Counted from the stretch's first letter, positions 31,680 through 44,160 are shown. The stretch: DNA of 64,000 nt from Spongilla lacustris (GCA_949361645.1 OX442416.1:10607869-10671868); one strand, 5' to 3'. Notes: a model not told the origin generated them from the sequence alone. Numbers and translations: made by a program.

Positions 31680-34248
31680 ATGGCGACAGCTGGATGTAGG
31701 TTCTCGCTTGGAATGACTTTCTCATCTGAGGCAGAGAAGGATGCCTTCAAACTCCGTGTAGACAGTGCCAGGCGTATCCTTTTTCCTGATGAAAGTACCT
31801 CCCAAAGGCCAGATAATGCCGCCCTGTTGAATGCGATGCTGGACATTGTGCTTTCGATCCCATCGACGCCCCCCTCCACCATCCAGTCCACTCCTTCCTT
31901 CTTGGACACAGCCGGTACGTGTACTATACTTTTATAAATGTGTCGAGGCCTAATAACTTCATAACGTACAGTAGGCATATCATACGCCGGTACGCATATA
32001 TGCACATACATGCATAGTTATAGAATAAAAGGCCTGCGTGCATTGGCTTTTATGCTGCCCTTTCTTATATAGGCATGTACACAGGAGATGAAGACAAAGA
32101 CGACCAGAGGCTCTGTGTGGTTGAGCACAAGGCTATTAGGTGTCTCTGTCAGGGCTTGGTACAGCAACACTGCTGTAGACCACGTCCCACTTGGCAGCTG
32201 GAGTCCTTTGTAAAGGTACATAAATCCTCCTATGCTGGTTGCATTCTATTCGTTTTAATGTGTAGAAAGGAGGCATTGTGCGAATTCGCTTTGTCTGCCC
32301 ACACTGCAAAGTGGCTCGCACTTGGGCTTCTTCAAGAGTTCTTGCGGGCCACTACTTGGCAAGCCAAAAGCAAGTAGCTATGCTCATGTACTGCACAACA
32401 TGATGTCAACATCTAGTAATAATTTTGCTTGCACTCCATGCATGCAGGCTCATCCATGCCTTTACCTGTGCTGGCATGTTGCCATCTCAGTTCATGAACT
32501 TTTGCAAGTTTGCAGAGATAGGTGTAGTGTCATGTAAATACATCCATTCAGGTAGGTACAGATGACTAACCAGTAATACGTTGGTGATTGATGTAATGTT
32601 GTAATCTGGTTCTTAAGTATACATAGACAGACAGTACCAGCAAATTGTAGCAGATTCAGCAGAAGAATCTATGAATGCAGCAGTGCAACGTGTGAAGGCA
32701 AACCCTGAGTACGCCACAAGTGGAGAGGTATGATGTGTTTTCTCATGGTTTATACAATCGATTTAATTTATGTGTTTATAACAGTGGGTCATCACTGATG
32801 CACGGCATGATTCTAGTGCGAATGCATACCACTCAACAGTACCCTGTATGGCTGGCAGGTGTGTGTATGCATGTTTGTACTCTGTGTTCATATATTTTTG
32901 CAAAGCAGTACACGTAGGATTGTTGGGATCTCCACTCTCTCTAGACCAGAGCATAGAGTAGCACAGACTAGAGAGGTGGCATGTACGAAAGTTGTCTTAC
33001 CCCAAGTTATAGCCAGAGGTTTGTGTTATTATTTTAAATATTTACACATACATATATGCATCCAATTTATAATGTAGGGTTGAACGTCACAGAGGTAGCC
33101 CATGACTACCAGTCCACCATAAAGACGTATGTTGAACAACTTGGATTGGTCAATTCTTATGACACATGGCATGGTATGGTATCAAATTTTATTTGGTGTG
33201 TATTGATTGCAATCATGCAGGCACGAAGAATGTGGCTAAAGAGCTAAAAAAGATCTGTGCAGGGACTGTTAAAACTAGAGATAAGACGTGGTTTGCAGAA
33301 CTTTCAGACAAGGGTATGAGCTGTGTTGTCCTTTTTTTTTTCAGCAAGGAGTACCAAAGTACACCTGTACTGGTGCATGAAGAACTGTGCTGGCAAGCCT
33401 GACATTCTATGCAACATGATTATGAATATAAGCCAGCACTTTCAGGTACTAGGTGTGCATGCATACATGTGGAGTGTGCATTTTATACATGCAACAATGA
33501 TGGTCCGGTCGTTGTGTGTGTGTGAATGTTTTTTTTTTTTTTTTTGTTGCTTCCACTAGGGTCACCACCTTAATTGCCACTCAGAAAGTCGTTGTCGCCA
33601 GCCAGGTTACCACCCAAAGAGGAAGATTCTGACTATGCCTGAAGCCATTCAAGCATATGAGGATGCACTGCAGAGAACCCTTATCTACCGCTTTGCTGAG
33701 TCATTCTGTCGTGTATGCAGCTTTATGAAGGCATTGCTAGTTATAGACACCTTCTGGATGGAGTCATTTAACCACCAGCTACTAACCTACCAGCCCAAGA
33801 GGATACACTTCCATACTAACACCTTTAAAATGCGGATGAACCTGGCTGTGATGGATTGGGTGAGTTTTGTGCATGTGATGGTTGTGAACAATATGACCAC
33901 TTCTTTTAGAATGAAAACACACAACGGGCATCAACAAGTCATGGTGAATACCTTGATGTTCGCCGACCAGATCATCATAGCACTTACAATGTATTAAAGA
34001 AGAAAACCTTTCAATTCGTACGTAACATCTGGAATGCGTACATCCTGAAGAATATCTCATCTTTACAGTAGGTTTACATGTAGCTAATGATGGCAACAAA
34101 TCCTTATACAATTCACCCTTATACTAGGTCACTAGAGGAGGAGGATGATGCAAATGACGAGTTGGTGTCACCCGATGATGCATCTTTATTAGATGAAGAG
34201 TATGTGGACAGTGAAAGCGAAGAATGCCAAGAGGATGATGCCGGATAA
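31680..34248 (+). CDS. Kolobok-like DDE transposase, 13 exons, intact
   Basis: Exons: 31680-31914, 32073-32215, 32266-32369, 32448-32551, 32618-32727, 32785-32858, 32918-33018, 33078-33173, 33221-33313, 33345-33445, 33560-33859, 33910-34067 and 34128-34248. They total 1740 bp, i.e. 579 residues plus a stop, with every phase matching. Intron 3 uses a GC donor (gcaagt). Motifs in order: zinc-knuckle-like CPHC (exon 3); the pre-catalytic segment LPSQFMNFCKFAEIGV; D1 in VITDARHDSS; D2 in VAHDYQSTI; the DTWHGTKNVAKELKK motif; and FWMESFNHQLLTYQPKR, whose E is the likely last catalytic acid, followed by NLAVMDWNENTQR. This order is that of Kolobok transposases, which cut and paste DNA in the nucleus. 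The last exon adds an acidic tail. No stop or frameshift was seen. Twelve introns are unusual for a transposase, so recent activity and host domestication both remain possible. Confidence 0.75.
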
Positions 34249-35573
34249 TGATTCATGAAGTTGTAAGGTATGGATATGTATTGTAAAATTGTACATGCTA
34301 TCCTATATCTGTAAGGTGATATATAATACACTTGTAGCTGTGCATGTACTGCTCCGAGAATATGTTCATATGTGTACCATACATTGGGATCTCACAATAT
34401 CTTCACTAGGTTTTTGACATTAATACATTGTCTCCCCCCCCCCCCCCCCCCCCCACCAGATGCATCAACATAGATGTGGGTGTGGGTGTTTATGTGTGTT
34501 TACTAACTTGTCTTGCACCACACCTTCTATAATGATCTACATTTGATGGGCCCACAAGGCTTTATTTAGAGTCATCATCAAGAATGAAATTGTTTGTGAC
34601 TCACCCCACTCCACCTATACCACCTTCACTACCTCCACCTCCACCCATACTCACATACTCATATCCCTACCCACATCCATACCTCCACCCATACACCTCA
34701 CCCTCATTTGTATATACATTCACCCATAGTCACGCCTCCACACATACTCACTACCTCCGCCTCCGCCCATACTCATACTTACACCCAAACTCACATGCCC
34801 ACTCATACCTCAACTCGCACTTGCACCTTTACCCATACATACACCACCCATACCCATATCACACCTCCACCCATACTCACACCTCCACCCACATTCACAC
34901 TCACATCCTCTACCTCTCACACTGGGCTTCACCTCAACAATCTGCTGTCTGAAATACCTATATACATATCCTTACTTGTTTCATTTTGTGGAGCATCAGT
35001 TATCAATGTTTGTGCCATTGCCAGCATACCAAACGGGGAAAACAACTGAAGCACGTGAAGATGTGGCTGGAGATAGCAAGCGAATCAGGGCCAGGGGTAG
35101 CAATACGTAACGCTGTTTGTTACAGCCTTCTTTTTGTGTTTCATTGTGATGTTTTGTTCGTTTATACCTGGCCTGGGTGATGGTAATATAAGCCGGGCGT
35201 AAGAGTAAGAGAGACGTATGCGGTTTACAGCGCACATCGTTACCGCTTCAAGTAACAGTTCTAGTACTCGGTGAACAGATTCGAAGATGAAAGTAAAAGT
35301 CTATATAGGATCAGTCGAGACTCAGTACAATGAACTAGGCCTATATAGAACTCGCACGTCCTGTTGTAGCGCACAACGTACGTGTGGCATGGATCGCAGA
35401 GAACTCGATCACGATCGGTCTATACTGGTATATTTCTTTTGTGAAAAGCTACATAGATAACCAATTGCCTCTGTTTTTTGGTCCAAAAAGTAACAGGGTA
35501 ACCGATTGAAAACGCAAGTACAAAACGACCAACCTTTCGCCATTTAGTCATGACGTATTTGAGGAAAGTCCCC
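34249..35573. other. 3' part of the Kolobok-like element, non-coding
   Basis: Holds a C run (34434-34454), a pyrimidine-rich, CA-rich stretch (cacctccacccatactcac-type, 34580-34925) and AT-rich sequence. No second protein gene was recognised on either strand. Confidence 0.6.
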
Positions 35574-35598
35574 GAGCAGTCTAGCGCCTTTTATAGCG
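35574..35598 (-). repeat. Right subterminal inverted repeat of the Kolobok-like element
   Basis: The inverse of 31457-31481, 21 of 25 positions identical by eye, including TATAAAAGG and AGACTGCTC. A nearby ttaaaaggagaag block is also shared between the two ends (31441-31453 and about 35656-35668). Confidence 0.7.
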
Positions 35599-36598
35599 GG
35601 TTTTGCGCATCGGTTCGCGCAGCGCAATCGTAACTATTTACGTGGCAACTTCTCCTTTTAAGAGGGTCGTTTGTGAAAAGCAAAACGGCGCTGATGAAGA
35701 CGAGGGCGGATAAGAGGACTTTTGTGCCTGGTATGTTACACGATGTTTCTATTGCTCATATATGCTTAGGATGTGATTGGAACGTACTTGGTTCGCTAAA
35801 TATAGTCGTGTTTATGTAAATACGCCGCCATTTTGAAAAAATACTACGCAGGATTGCTACGAAGGCTGAAGTACATCTTACACAACCTAAGCGTAACTTA
35901 GTCCAGCGTGTAGGGTTCTAACATAATATGGCATTTATTGCTTGATCCGTGCATTGCTTTGTCACCGCCACTATCGCTCGATGGCTAATTGTTACCAATA
36001 CGTACGCTTGCAAGTAAACCTGAACAATCGAACAACACGATTAGGTGGATATATATATACAGCATTCTTAAGCCAAGTTTGACGGCAATGCAACATGTTA
36101 TATGGCTTTTACACTTTATGAAAGGTTAAATATGTACGGTCTGGGTACGAGACACGCGTAGGCTGCCTTAACACCCCTGAGTTTAGCTTCCCCCTGCGGA
36201 CGAGTTGTTAATTGGTTTTGGTAACTTGCTTTATATGTTATCTTTTTAAAAACATAAGTACATATAAGTGAATTTACATGCATCTTCAGTGCAAAGAAAT
36301 TAAGTTAATAAATGAAGGTTTGCTGCTCCTGTGGAATGATCATAGTACTAGTTTGCTTGTTGCAGCTTTGCTTGCAGTATATATAATTGTTCACTACGTA
36401 TAAAAGAATCTACATGCATGTACAAATTATCTCCCTCTGCAATCTGCATGGAAAAGAAAGACAAAAACGTATTAATGGTGTAGAGAAGGTCCAATGCAAC
36501 TATACAATACATATGGTACTGTACGTTATGAGTTGGGCATTATGTACGTAGCCGAACAGCGTATCGTATATACAGCTGTGCCATTGCCGTGCATGGTA

Positions 36599-36781
36599 TC
36601 AGTTTACCTGGTTATGTAATTGACCTATAGCTGTCAGCCGCGGGTTCTTAATTCCTATTATACATGTACCTATAGTAGTCATCGACGCGTTCCCGTTTGA
36701 AGCAGGTGTACTCTTTGTGGCATGGTGACCAAGGGGATCTAGTGAGCTGGATGGGCACAGGGCACACTGAGAAGTGGACAT
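36599..36781 (-). pseudogene. Second-lineage retrotransposon endonuclease fragment
   Basis: The minus strand reads CALCPSSSLDPLGHHAT, the zinc-knuckle region of the second lineage, then diverges. On the plus strand downstream (36900-37110) lies a block, atagcccatgctgtagcaat, that also recurs at 38585 and 56948, so this is one of three related relic copies. Confidence 0.6.
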
Positions 36782-38044
36782 GGCATGGACGATGGAGCAG
36801 GCCTACCCCATTTTCCTTGATGTGGTTTTATGTGTTAACCTCACAACTATTTTATTTTATTTATTTTATTTATTTTGTATGCATGTATGTTCTTATATGG
36901 TACTATATATTAGCCACCATTTCATGGCTACCTGGAATACTGAGGGCTCGAGTGAAGGCCAAGAGCCCTGTCAGCAACAGAAGTAAGAGCCAGATGATGA
37001 TTGAAGAGGCAGTTGTCAATGTTGAAATTTGTACTTTACATATTATTAATATTATGTAGTCATAGCCCATGCTGTAGCAATATGTGTAGCACAGTGTGCA
37101 TATTTGTATGTTGTTCTAAAATAACTTATACAAGTAACCACCCATGTCACATAATATTCATGATCCAAAACAAGTTTAAATTCTTGCTGTAGAATAATAA
37201 TGATACTTTGAACAATATTAAAAGTTACATATTAGAGAAAACAACACAAACCCAAAAAACGAAATAAAAAATATAATATATAAAGATGATGTCAAAGTAG
37301 AAAATGTTCAGTGGGGGACCTTAGCCTCTGCACAAGCCAAGGCTATAGAATGGTGTTGTGAGTGGGAATGAAATGACCTGGTTCCTCGAAGGCACATGAT
37401 CGCTGAGCGGAGTAATGAAAAGTCAGTTTGCACCGCAACCAAAAACGAGTGCTAGAATAGGGTACTTGTCTCTTATCAGCAGTTAATGATGCTATTCTCT
37501 TGTACACTATGGTTGCTATGGGACCCATACCACCAGCTGTAGAGAAAACCAAGGGTGAAAAAGATTACTGCTCAATCTCTCTTACTGTTTCTTCATATTC
37601 CCTTAAGTTTAAATTAATGTTAAAAAACATCATTATAATTAGGATAGGTAAACTATACAATAGTTCGAAATTTCATACCCACTCTTTTAGGAAGTTTTGT
37701 AATGGAATATATCATTATTGAGAGTTTTATTGTCCTTCTTGAATAAATTTTGCAGATAACACCATATTTTAGTGATAAGGTGTACATGTGTATGACAAAT
37801 TTTCAATCATGTTATTCAAAATTTAAATAATAATAATTGATAATAGATATTGTTGTCTGTGTATGTGTACGTAATCATAATTATAGCTTGTTGTTACTAA
37901 TTCATGCTACAGTATATTATACTTGCTCGGAGGAGCTTTAACACGGGATCCACATAGGATTATCTGTCACATTCGCCCTCACCAGATTCAGGTTGAGCCC
38001 TACAGCTCAGATAACACAGCTCCCCACCCCCCCTCCCCCTCCAA
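36782..38044. other. Repeat relic, non-coding
   Basis: Contains blocks shared with 39963-40560 and 57060-57280 (aaacatcattataattagga, then cttttaggaagttttgtaat). These three loci are diverged copies of one repeat family associated with the second-lineage retrotransposon. No intact gene was seen. Confidence 0.5.
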
Positions 38045-38460
38045 GATATTATGGCAAGATTGATTGCAAGCATTTTTAATGAGCCCATGGCTTCCTATCC
38101 CCATGCACCATATAACTCTGTGACTATACAACAGCAGCCCAAGGCAGGGCACTTTGGGTCATTTTCTCTATCTTCTGTGGATAAGGCAGCTGACAATCCC
38201 ACTACGGATAATACTTTAGCGGTGATGTCACTGAGATATCAAAGGCAAGTGCCCAGTTGGGTAGCAAAAATATCTGCAGGGCGTGAGTGATCATGATCAG
38301 GTGTGAGCTTGAGGTTGCTACCCATCTCCACCTTCACGCTCAAGTGGGCTCTATGGGAAGTCTCTGCCAACACATTGCACAGTTGGTTGTGGAAGGTGAG
38401 CACGTCTCCTCCAATCTAGTGAGCTGGCAGGGCACAGGGCACACCCCCCGGCTGGGAGCC
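38045..38460 (-). pseudogene. Second-lineage retrotransposon endonuclease fragment
   Basis: The minus-strand reading gives AFDISVTSPL with WAL and HDH...ADI-like pieces in shifting frames. This is the same region as 56010-56411, and the DNA of the two copies is clearly alike (agatatcaaaggcaagtgcc against agatatcaaaggcagcctac). Several stops and indels are present. Confidence 0.55.
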
Positions 38461-38813
38461 ATTAGAGGTATCCAAACCAAGCCACCATTTCATGGCTACC
38501 AGAAGAAGCAACCAGAAGATGATTGAAGAGGCGGTTGTCAACGTTGAACTTTTTAAATAAATGTACTTTACATTATCTTGGAGTCATAGCCCGTGCTGCA
38601 GCAATATTTGCAGCACAGTGTGCGTATTTTATGTTGTCCCATTGAGTTGTTTAAAATAACTTAATACAGGCAACCTTGTAATTTGAAAAAGAAAGGACTA
38701 AAACATCAAAAATGTACACTTAAATTCATAGGCTATGGAAGACAAAGCAGCGTGGGCCGGCAACGTCTGAGCATTTTGCCTCATTAGCACAATTGACATA
38801 TGGTAGTATAGTT

Positions 38814-39954
38814 TAGGGTGTGTAACCGGTTATCAGGTTATTCGGGTTATTCGGATATTCGCAAAAACCTATCCGTTCGAATAGTAATTTAGCATTACTC
38901 GGAAAAATCGATTATTGGATTTGTTCTATTCGAAATAACCGGTTTGTGAATCTCCATTCGGAGGTACTTAGGTATTCGTCGTCCGCATCGACAATTCGCC
39001 CATTATTCGAATACCTTTTTATGACGATATCCGGATACGCGATATTACATGTACAATAATTACTTCTAAATAACGTCACTGTTGTTACTATAAATATATA
39101 CGTGGGGACGAGATCAAATACACGGGCAGTAATTCGAACTACATGTAGCCAAAAGAGATCTCCCTCTTCACGTGTCATGACGACGGACAGCTCCAGCTGC
39201 AAATCAAAGTCAGTTCGCTTAGTGTATTTCGAACCAGCTGGCTTCTTGCATCAATCTCTCTGATATTGCCGCGATCATACTAAGGCTTGCTTAGTTACTA
39301 GGATTTTCAAAACTCGGGATGGTGAAATGGAGGCTGCATGGCTGGTGGTGCGTAAACATCATCTGTGGTTCTATTCTTTTGGCATCAAGTGCGATGTGTA
39401 CATCTGTAGACTGTAGGTACTGGTAAAGCTCAGCGTGGCCACGCTAACTTAGGTCGGGACACGCCCAACTAGGTATGTGGTTAGGCCAAGTGATTTAGGC
39501 CTATGTAGGTAGCTGTGGTTGTGTGCTGAGTGCATCTGGTGTGATGTGGGTAGCTGTGGATCCCTGCTGAGGCTACTGATCTGGTGTAATGTGGTTAGTT
39601 GTAGTAAGGTGTCTGGTGTGATGGAGGTAGCTATGGTTGTGTACCTCATGAGGGCATCTGGTGTGATGGGGGTAGGTGTGTTTGTGTGCTGAGGGTATCT
39701 GGTGTGATGTGGGTAGCTGTAGGAGGGTCTCTGGTGTGATGTGTACATTTAGGTGGCTCAATGAGCAGAAAACCTGAATAACCTAGGTATTCGGCTGGCA
39801 AATTGTCAAAACCTATTCGGAAAAATCGATTTTCTTTTTTCAAGTATTCGGAAAAATCGATTTTCAGATCCAGAAAAACCTGAAAAATCGATTAGTGTTT
39901 TAAAAGTATTTGGAAAAATCGATTTTCATTATTCAGGGGAGGTTACACACCCTA
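38814..39954 (-). mobile_element. 1141-bp hAT-like MITE, copy 1
   Basis: The ends read TAGGGTGTGTAACC and its inverse, flanked by a perfect 8-bp duplication GTATAGTT (38806-38813 and 39955-39962). Both ends carry repeated GGAAAAATCGATTTTC motifs, probably transposase binding sites. The interior holds a tandem cagctacccacatcacacc-type repeat (39480-39740). An inverted, nearly identical copy is at 40936-42029. It has no transposase. The 8-bp duplication places it with hAT-type transposition. Confidence 0.9.
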
Positions 39955-39962
39955 GTATAGTT

Positions 39963-40818
39963 CATTTAATTAAGATGCAGATGTTTGTTGCGGAGGCCTA
40001 GTAATTTGCTTAGATGGGCAAATGTTGTTACGGCTTCATGGCCCCATCCACCATGAGGGATGCAAGACCATCCCCTAGCATTACAGGCACCATCATTCTT
40101 CTTCCTGGGTTTTCCTTTCAGCTGTAGACCCTGAGATCACACTCGCTTCTAGAATGTTGGCTGAGTTATAAGCGGATGAATGGTCTTAAGATCGATGGCT
40201 TAAGGGCAAGATATGGACCAGTTTGGCACGAGGACATGTGGTCCTTGCAATCAAAGTTGCGGCCCTTTTCAACTTCAGGAGAGAGACCTGCCATCTGGCA
40301 GGTGTGCTAAGCAGTCCTGGAAACGATTGTGATTGTGACGGAAACCCACCATGTTCAAGATCCAAAACTATGTTAATAAACATCGTTATAATTACGATAG
40401 GTAAACAATTAATAAAATTTCAAACCCTCTCTTCTAGTAAGTTTTATAATTAAAATGTGCTTAATCATCGAGCCTCACAATTGAAAATTTTCCATACACA
40501 CCTTATCACTGAATCTAAAATATGATATCGTGTTTTAAAGTACATGTACTTCATCTGCAGACTATACAAATTACGGCTAATTAGTACGGCCAACAATAAT
40601 CTGAGGAACAATTCCTTAAATTACACAAGAACGTAATCACCCAATTATTCACTCAATCATGCAGAACCATTTATTGATCAATAAATTTACTAAATTATTT
40701 TGTTGTCTGTGTACGTACGTAACATGCTAGTTATTCATGTTACATGCAAATGTACATGTACACGGTACAGGTATATAATTATAAATTTTACATGTATATA
40801 CACTGATTTAAATAAGGT
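39963..40818. other. Repeat relic, non-coding
   Basis: Homologous blocks to 37610-37720 and 57080-57280 lie at 40370-40450. No coding region was recognised. Confidence 0.5.
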
Positions 40819-42447
40819 GGCAGCCTCATTGCTCTCATCACAGACGTACCCAATGGCCCCCAAGATATCCGGCCGATCGCAGTGGGTGAAGCACTGAGAC
40901 GGTTAACTAGCAAATGCCTTTGTATTCTAACGAAGTAGGGTGTGTAACCTCCCCTGAATAATGAAAATCGATTTTTCCGAATACTTTTAAAACACTAATC
41001 GATTTTTCAGGTTTTTCTGGATCTGAAAATCGATTTTTCCGAATACTTGAAAAAAGAAAATCGATTTTTCCGAATAGGTTTTGACAATTTGCCAGCCGAA
41101 TACCTAGGTTATTCAGGTTTTCTGCTCATTGAGCCACCTAAATGTACACATCACACCAGAGACCCTCCTACAGCTACCCACATCACACCAGATACCCTCA
41201 GCACACAAACACACCTACCCCCATCACACCAGATGCCCTCATGAGGTACACAACCATAGCTACCTCCATCACACCAGACACCTTACTACAACTAACCACA
41301 TTACACCAGATCAGTAGCCTCAGCAGGGATCCACAGCTACCCACATCACACCAGATGCACTCAGCACACAACCACAGCTACCTACATAGGCCTAAATCAC
41401 TTGGCCTAACCACATACCTAGTTGGGCGTGTCCCGACCTAAGTTAGCGTGGCCACGCTGAGCTTTACCAGTACCTACAGTCTACAGATGTACACATCGCA
41501 CTTGATGCCAAAAGAATAGAACCACAGATGATGTTTACGCACCACCAGCCATGCAGCCTCCATTTCACCATCCCGAGTTTTGAAAATCCTAGTAACTAAG
41601 CAAGCCTTAGTATGATCGCGGCAATATCAGAGAGATTGATGCAAGAAGCCAGCTGGTTCGAAATACACTAAGCGAACTGACTTTGATTTGCAGCTGGAGC
41701 TGTCCGTCGTCATGACACGTGAAGAGGGAGATCTCTTTTGGCTACATGTAGTTCGAATTACTGCCCGTGTATTTGATCTCGTCCCCACGTATATATTTAT
41801 AGTAACAACAGTGACGTTATTTAGAAGTAATTACGAATAATGGGCGAATTGTCGATGCGGACGACGAATACCTAAGTACCTCCGAATGGAGATTCACAAA
41901 CCGGTTATTTCGAATAGAACAAATCCAATAATCGATTTTTCCGAGTAATGCTAAATTACTATTCGAACGGATAGGTTTTTGCGAATATCCGAATAACCCG
42001 AATAACCTGATAACCGGTTACACACCCTATAACGAAGGCAAAGGCAGCAGAACATTTTGAGGGGTACCAAACAGGAGTGGCATGCCCAGGGGGTTCTGAG
42101 ATAACCATTCACGGACTCAGGGATTGTATTGAAAGGCACTGGGATGACGAAGATTTTGTCACCCTGAAAATTGATTTCCAGAATGCCTTCAATATAGTCT
42201 CACGCCAGGCATTACTCGAAGAATGCCACACACACTTCCCAGAGTTACTACCATGGGCATCTTGGTGCTACGGACAACACCCAATGCTCTTTCACCCCAT
42301 GGGCACTATATCCTCCGAGACAGGTGTGCAGCAAGGGGACCCCTTGGGGCCCCTCTTCTTTTGCTTAGTTCTGCACAAGTTGGTAGCCACCATAGCATCA
42401 GACGAAGAGGCGTCCCATTTGTTGTACCACAAATGGTATATGGACAT
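40819..42447 (+). pseudogene. Reverse transcriptase (second lineage), 5' part, split by a MITE
   Basis: 40819-40935 encodes VPNGPQDIRPIAVGEALRRL and TSKCLCILTK. After the MITE and one copy of its 8-bp duplication, the frame continues at 42038 with CPGGSEITIHGLRDCIERHW, motif A FVTLKIDFQNAFN, CYGQHP, motif B GVQQGDPLGPL, and stops matching after KWYMD at about 42441. Motif C continues at 51087. Apart from the insertions the frame is open. It belongs with the WWLGLDIS/LDPLGHH endonuclease lineage. Confidence 0.8.
40936..42029 (+). mobile_element. 1094-bp hAT-like MITE, copy 2, inside the RT gene
   Basis: Same family as 38814-39954, in opposite orientation. Flanked by a perfect 8-bp duplication TAACGAAG (40928-40935 and 42030-42037). 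Compared with copy 1 it lacks about 47 bp near 41834 (the segment containing tacatgtaatatcgcgtatc); otherwise the two are almost identical. Removing the element and one duplication copy restores the RT reading frame. Confidence 0.92.
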
Positions 42448-42905
42448 ATCGAGAAATTGGCGGTCAAAAGGATCACGCGGTATTCGGTCATTGCGTAATT
42501 CCATGTCCATAGAAAATGTATGGACGCATTCAGAAAACTGCAGCTAACTGCAGAAAAAAAATTATATTGACTAGGTGCTCTCGGATTTGCTATGTGGGGA
42601 CTATTTGGCATATTTTGAGTACTTTTACGCACCGTAGGTACCTATATCCGCACTTCCACATTAATTATGCAAGGTTTCCAATGTCCATTCATTTTATCTC
42701 ATTTACTTATTCAGTCATCAATACTTTCCCAACCAAATTATATTTTCCTTAGGTGCCACCGGATTATATGAGAGTAATCAATGCACTTATTTATCATTAT
42801 TTTTTCATAGCTTAGGGCCTTCAAATCAATGGTTAGTGAGATACACCCCACATACAAAACGCATAATATCACGTGCTACCCTTTCGTCAGTTACCCGTGC
42901 CCAGA
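42447..42905 (+). repeat. Dispersed repeat, copy 1
   Basis: About 450 bp, from cgagaaattggcggtcaaaa to gggccttcaaatcaatggtt, repeated at 45410-45860 with about 90 per cent identity by eye. Neither copy encodes a protein. Confidence 0.85.
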
Positions 42906-43229
42906 CCGTGCTGTTTTTGCAAGTAGTTAAAGTATGTGTTGACGTCTAAATGTATAACTACGACCCCACCCACCACCATAATGATCCCAACAACTTAACG
43001 TGCATGCGATTTATTAACCGTTATTTACTGTACTAGTATGGCTCTTCGCTTTTGGTTCGCGCGGTACTTCCTAATCCACGGATGATTTCGAACGGTACGA
43101 AGACGACGATATCTAAGATCAATCCCACGAGGTTTAAGACCTGGAAGTCTGCCTGTGGACCCCGGGTGTTACCATAGATAGAATCTATGGTATTACGGTA
43201 TAAATACCTCACAGCTAATATCTACATGT

Positions 43230-43720
43230 ATCTACAGTACAGTATGGAGTGGACCCTACGGCGACATATGGCGAGACAGCGCTACGGAATATATACCCGA
43301 CAGCTAGCACAAAAATGCTGTATGGTGTGGACCAATAAGCTATTTTGCTTGTTCAGCTATGGACTGGATTATATGGCAGCGGACCCTATTGCAGACAGCT
43401 ATTGAGCTAGCCTGATACTCTACTCTGGACCCTACGGCAGGCAGCTACGGAATACCCCATGTATGGAGTGGACTCTATGGCAATAAGCAATGCATGGAGA
43501 ATCACACAGTTAACAGCTATGAACTCAAATTTATGGCAGACACCTAACAGCTAAAGTGTATGGAGTTGGAGTGGTCCCTATTGCACACAGCTATGAAATA
43601 CTTCATGGCAAGAAGCTATGGGGTTAACCAGCCCTATGGCAAGTACCCCATATAGCAAGCACCTATGAAGTGAATCCTACATGGCAGATAGCCATGAAGT
43701 ACCCCACAGCTGACAGCATG
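43230..43720 (+). repeat. Degenerate tandem repeat (tggaccctatggcagacagc)
   Basis: Loosely spaced copies of the words gcagacagctatgg, atggagtggaccc and aataccccat. The same words form 57960-58215. The degenerate spacing suggests an old satellite. Confidence 0.65.
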
Positions 43721-43910
43721 TGTATGTGTAAGCATGTGTGTGTGTGAGCATGTGTGTGAGTGTGAGCATGTGTGTGAGTGTGAGCATGTGTGTGAGTGTG
43801 GGCATGTGTGTGAGTGTGTGATTGTGTGCACACACACACACACATATGCTCACACATGTGATTGTCTGTGAGCATGTATGTGAGTGTGTATGTGTGACTG
43901 TATGCATGTG
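43716..43910. repeat. GT-rich microsatellite (tgtgtgagtgtgagca)
   Basis: Units of gagtgtgagcatgtgtgt, then an inverted cacacacac stretch, so the region can fold back. Confidence 0.85.
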
Positions 43911-44160
43911 TTGTTGTATGAGTGGCTATGAATCCTCTCTCCCCCTCTCTCTGTGCATATATGTCAGTATGTACATGTATATGTATATGTATGCTAAGAA
44001 TCAGTTCTTGTGTGTTGTTGTGTTACCTTGTGCATATGTACATGAATGTAATTGGCTAGTTTTGATGACATTCTGCATTGTTTTCCACAGTACACAGCTC
44101 AATCTCCAGCTATCAATGCTCACCAAAGGCACATTTAGCTTTGCAGGGTTGGTCTATTTA

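Larger units (their letters stand above)
31143..36178 (+). mobile_element. 5-kb Kolobok-like DNA transposon carrying a 13-exon transposase gene
   Basis: Terminal inverted repeats are CAGGGATGTTAAGGCAGCCT on the left and, read from the right, CAGGGGTGTTAAGGCAGCCT. If the ends are taken at the internal TTAA tetranucleotides (31151-31154 and 36168-36171), the element is 31155-36167, in line with the TTAA duplication known for Kolobok. If CAGGG is the true terminus, no target duplication is visible. A second, subterminal inverted repeat of 25 bp (21 identical) lies at 31457-31481 and 35574-35598. Between them sits an intact intron-containing transposase gene. Homology of both flanks to copy A of the local duplicate supports the borders. 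Confidence 0.65.

Noticed and set aside
34996..35235. Minus-strand 79-codon frame in the Kolobok-like element as a second transposon gene
   Set aside because: No domain, no splice partner, and the composition looks non-coding.
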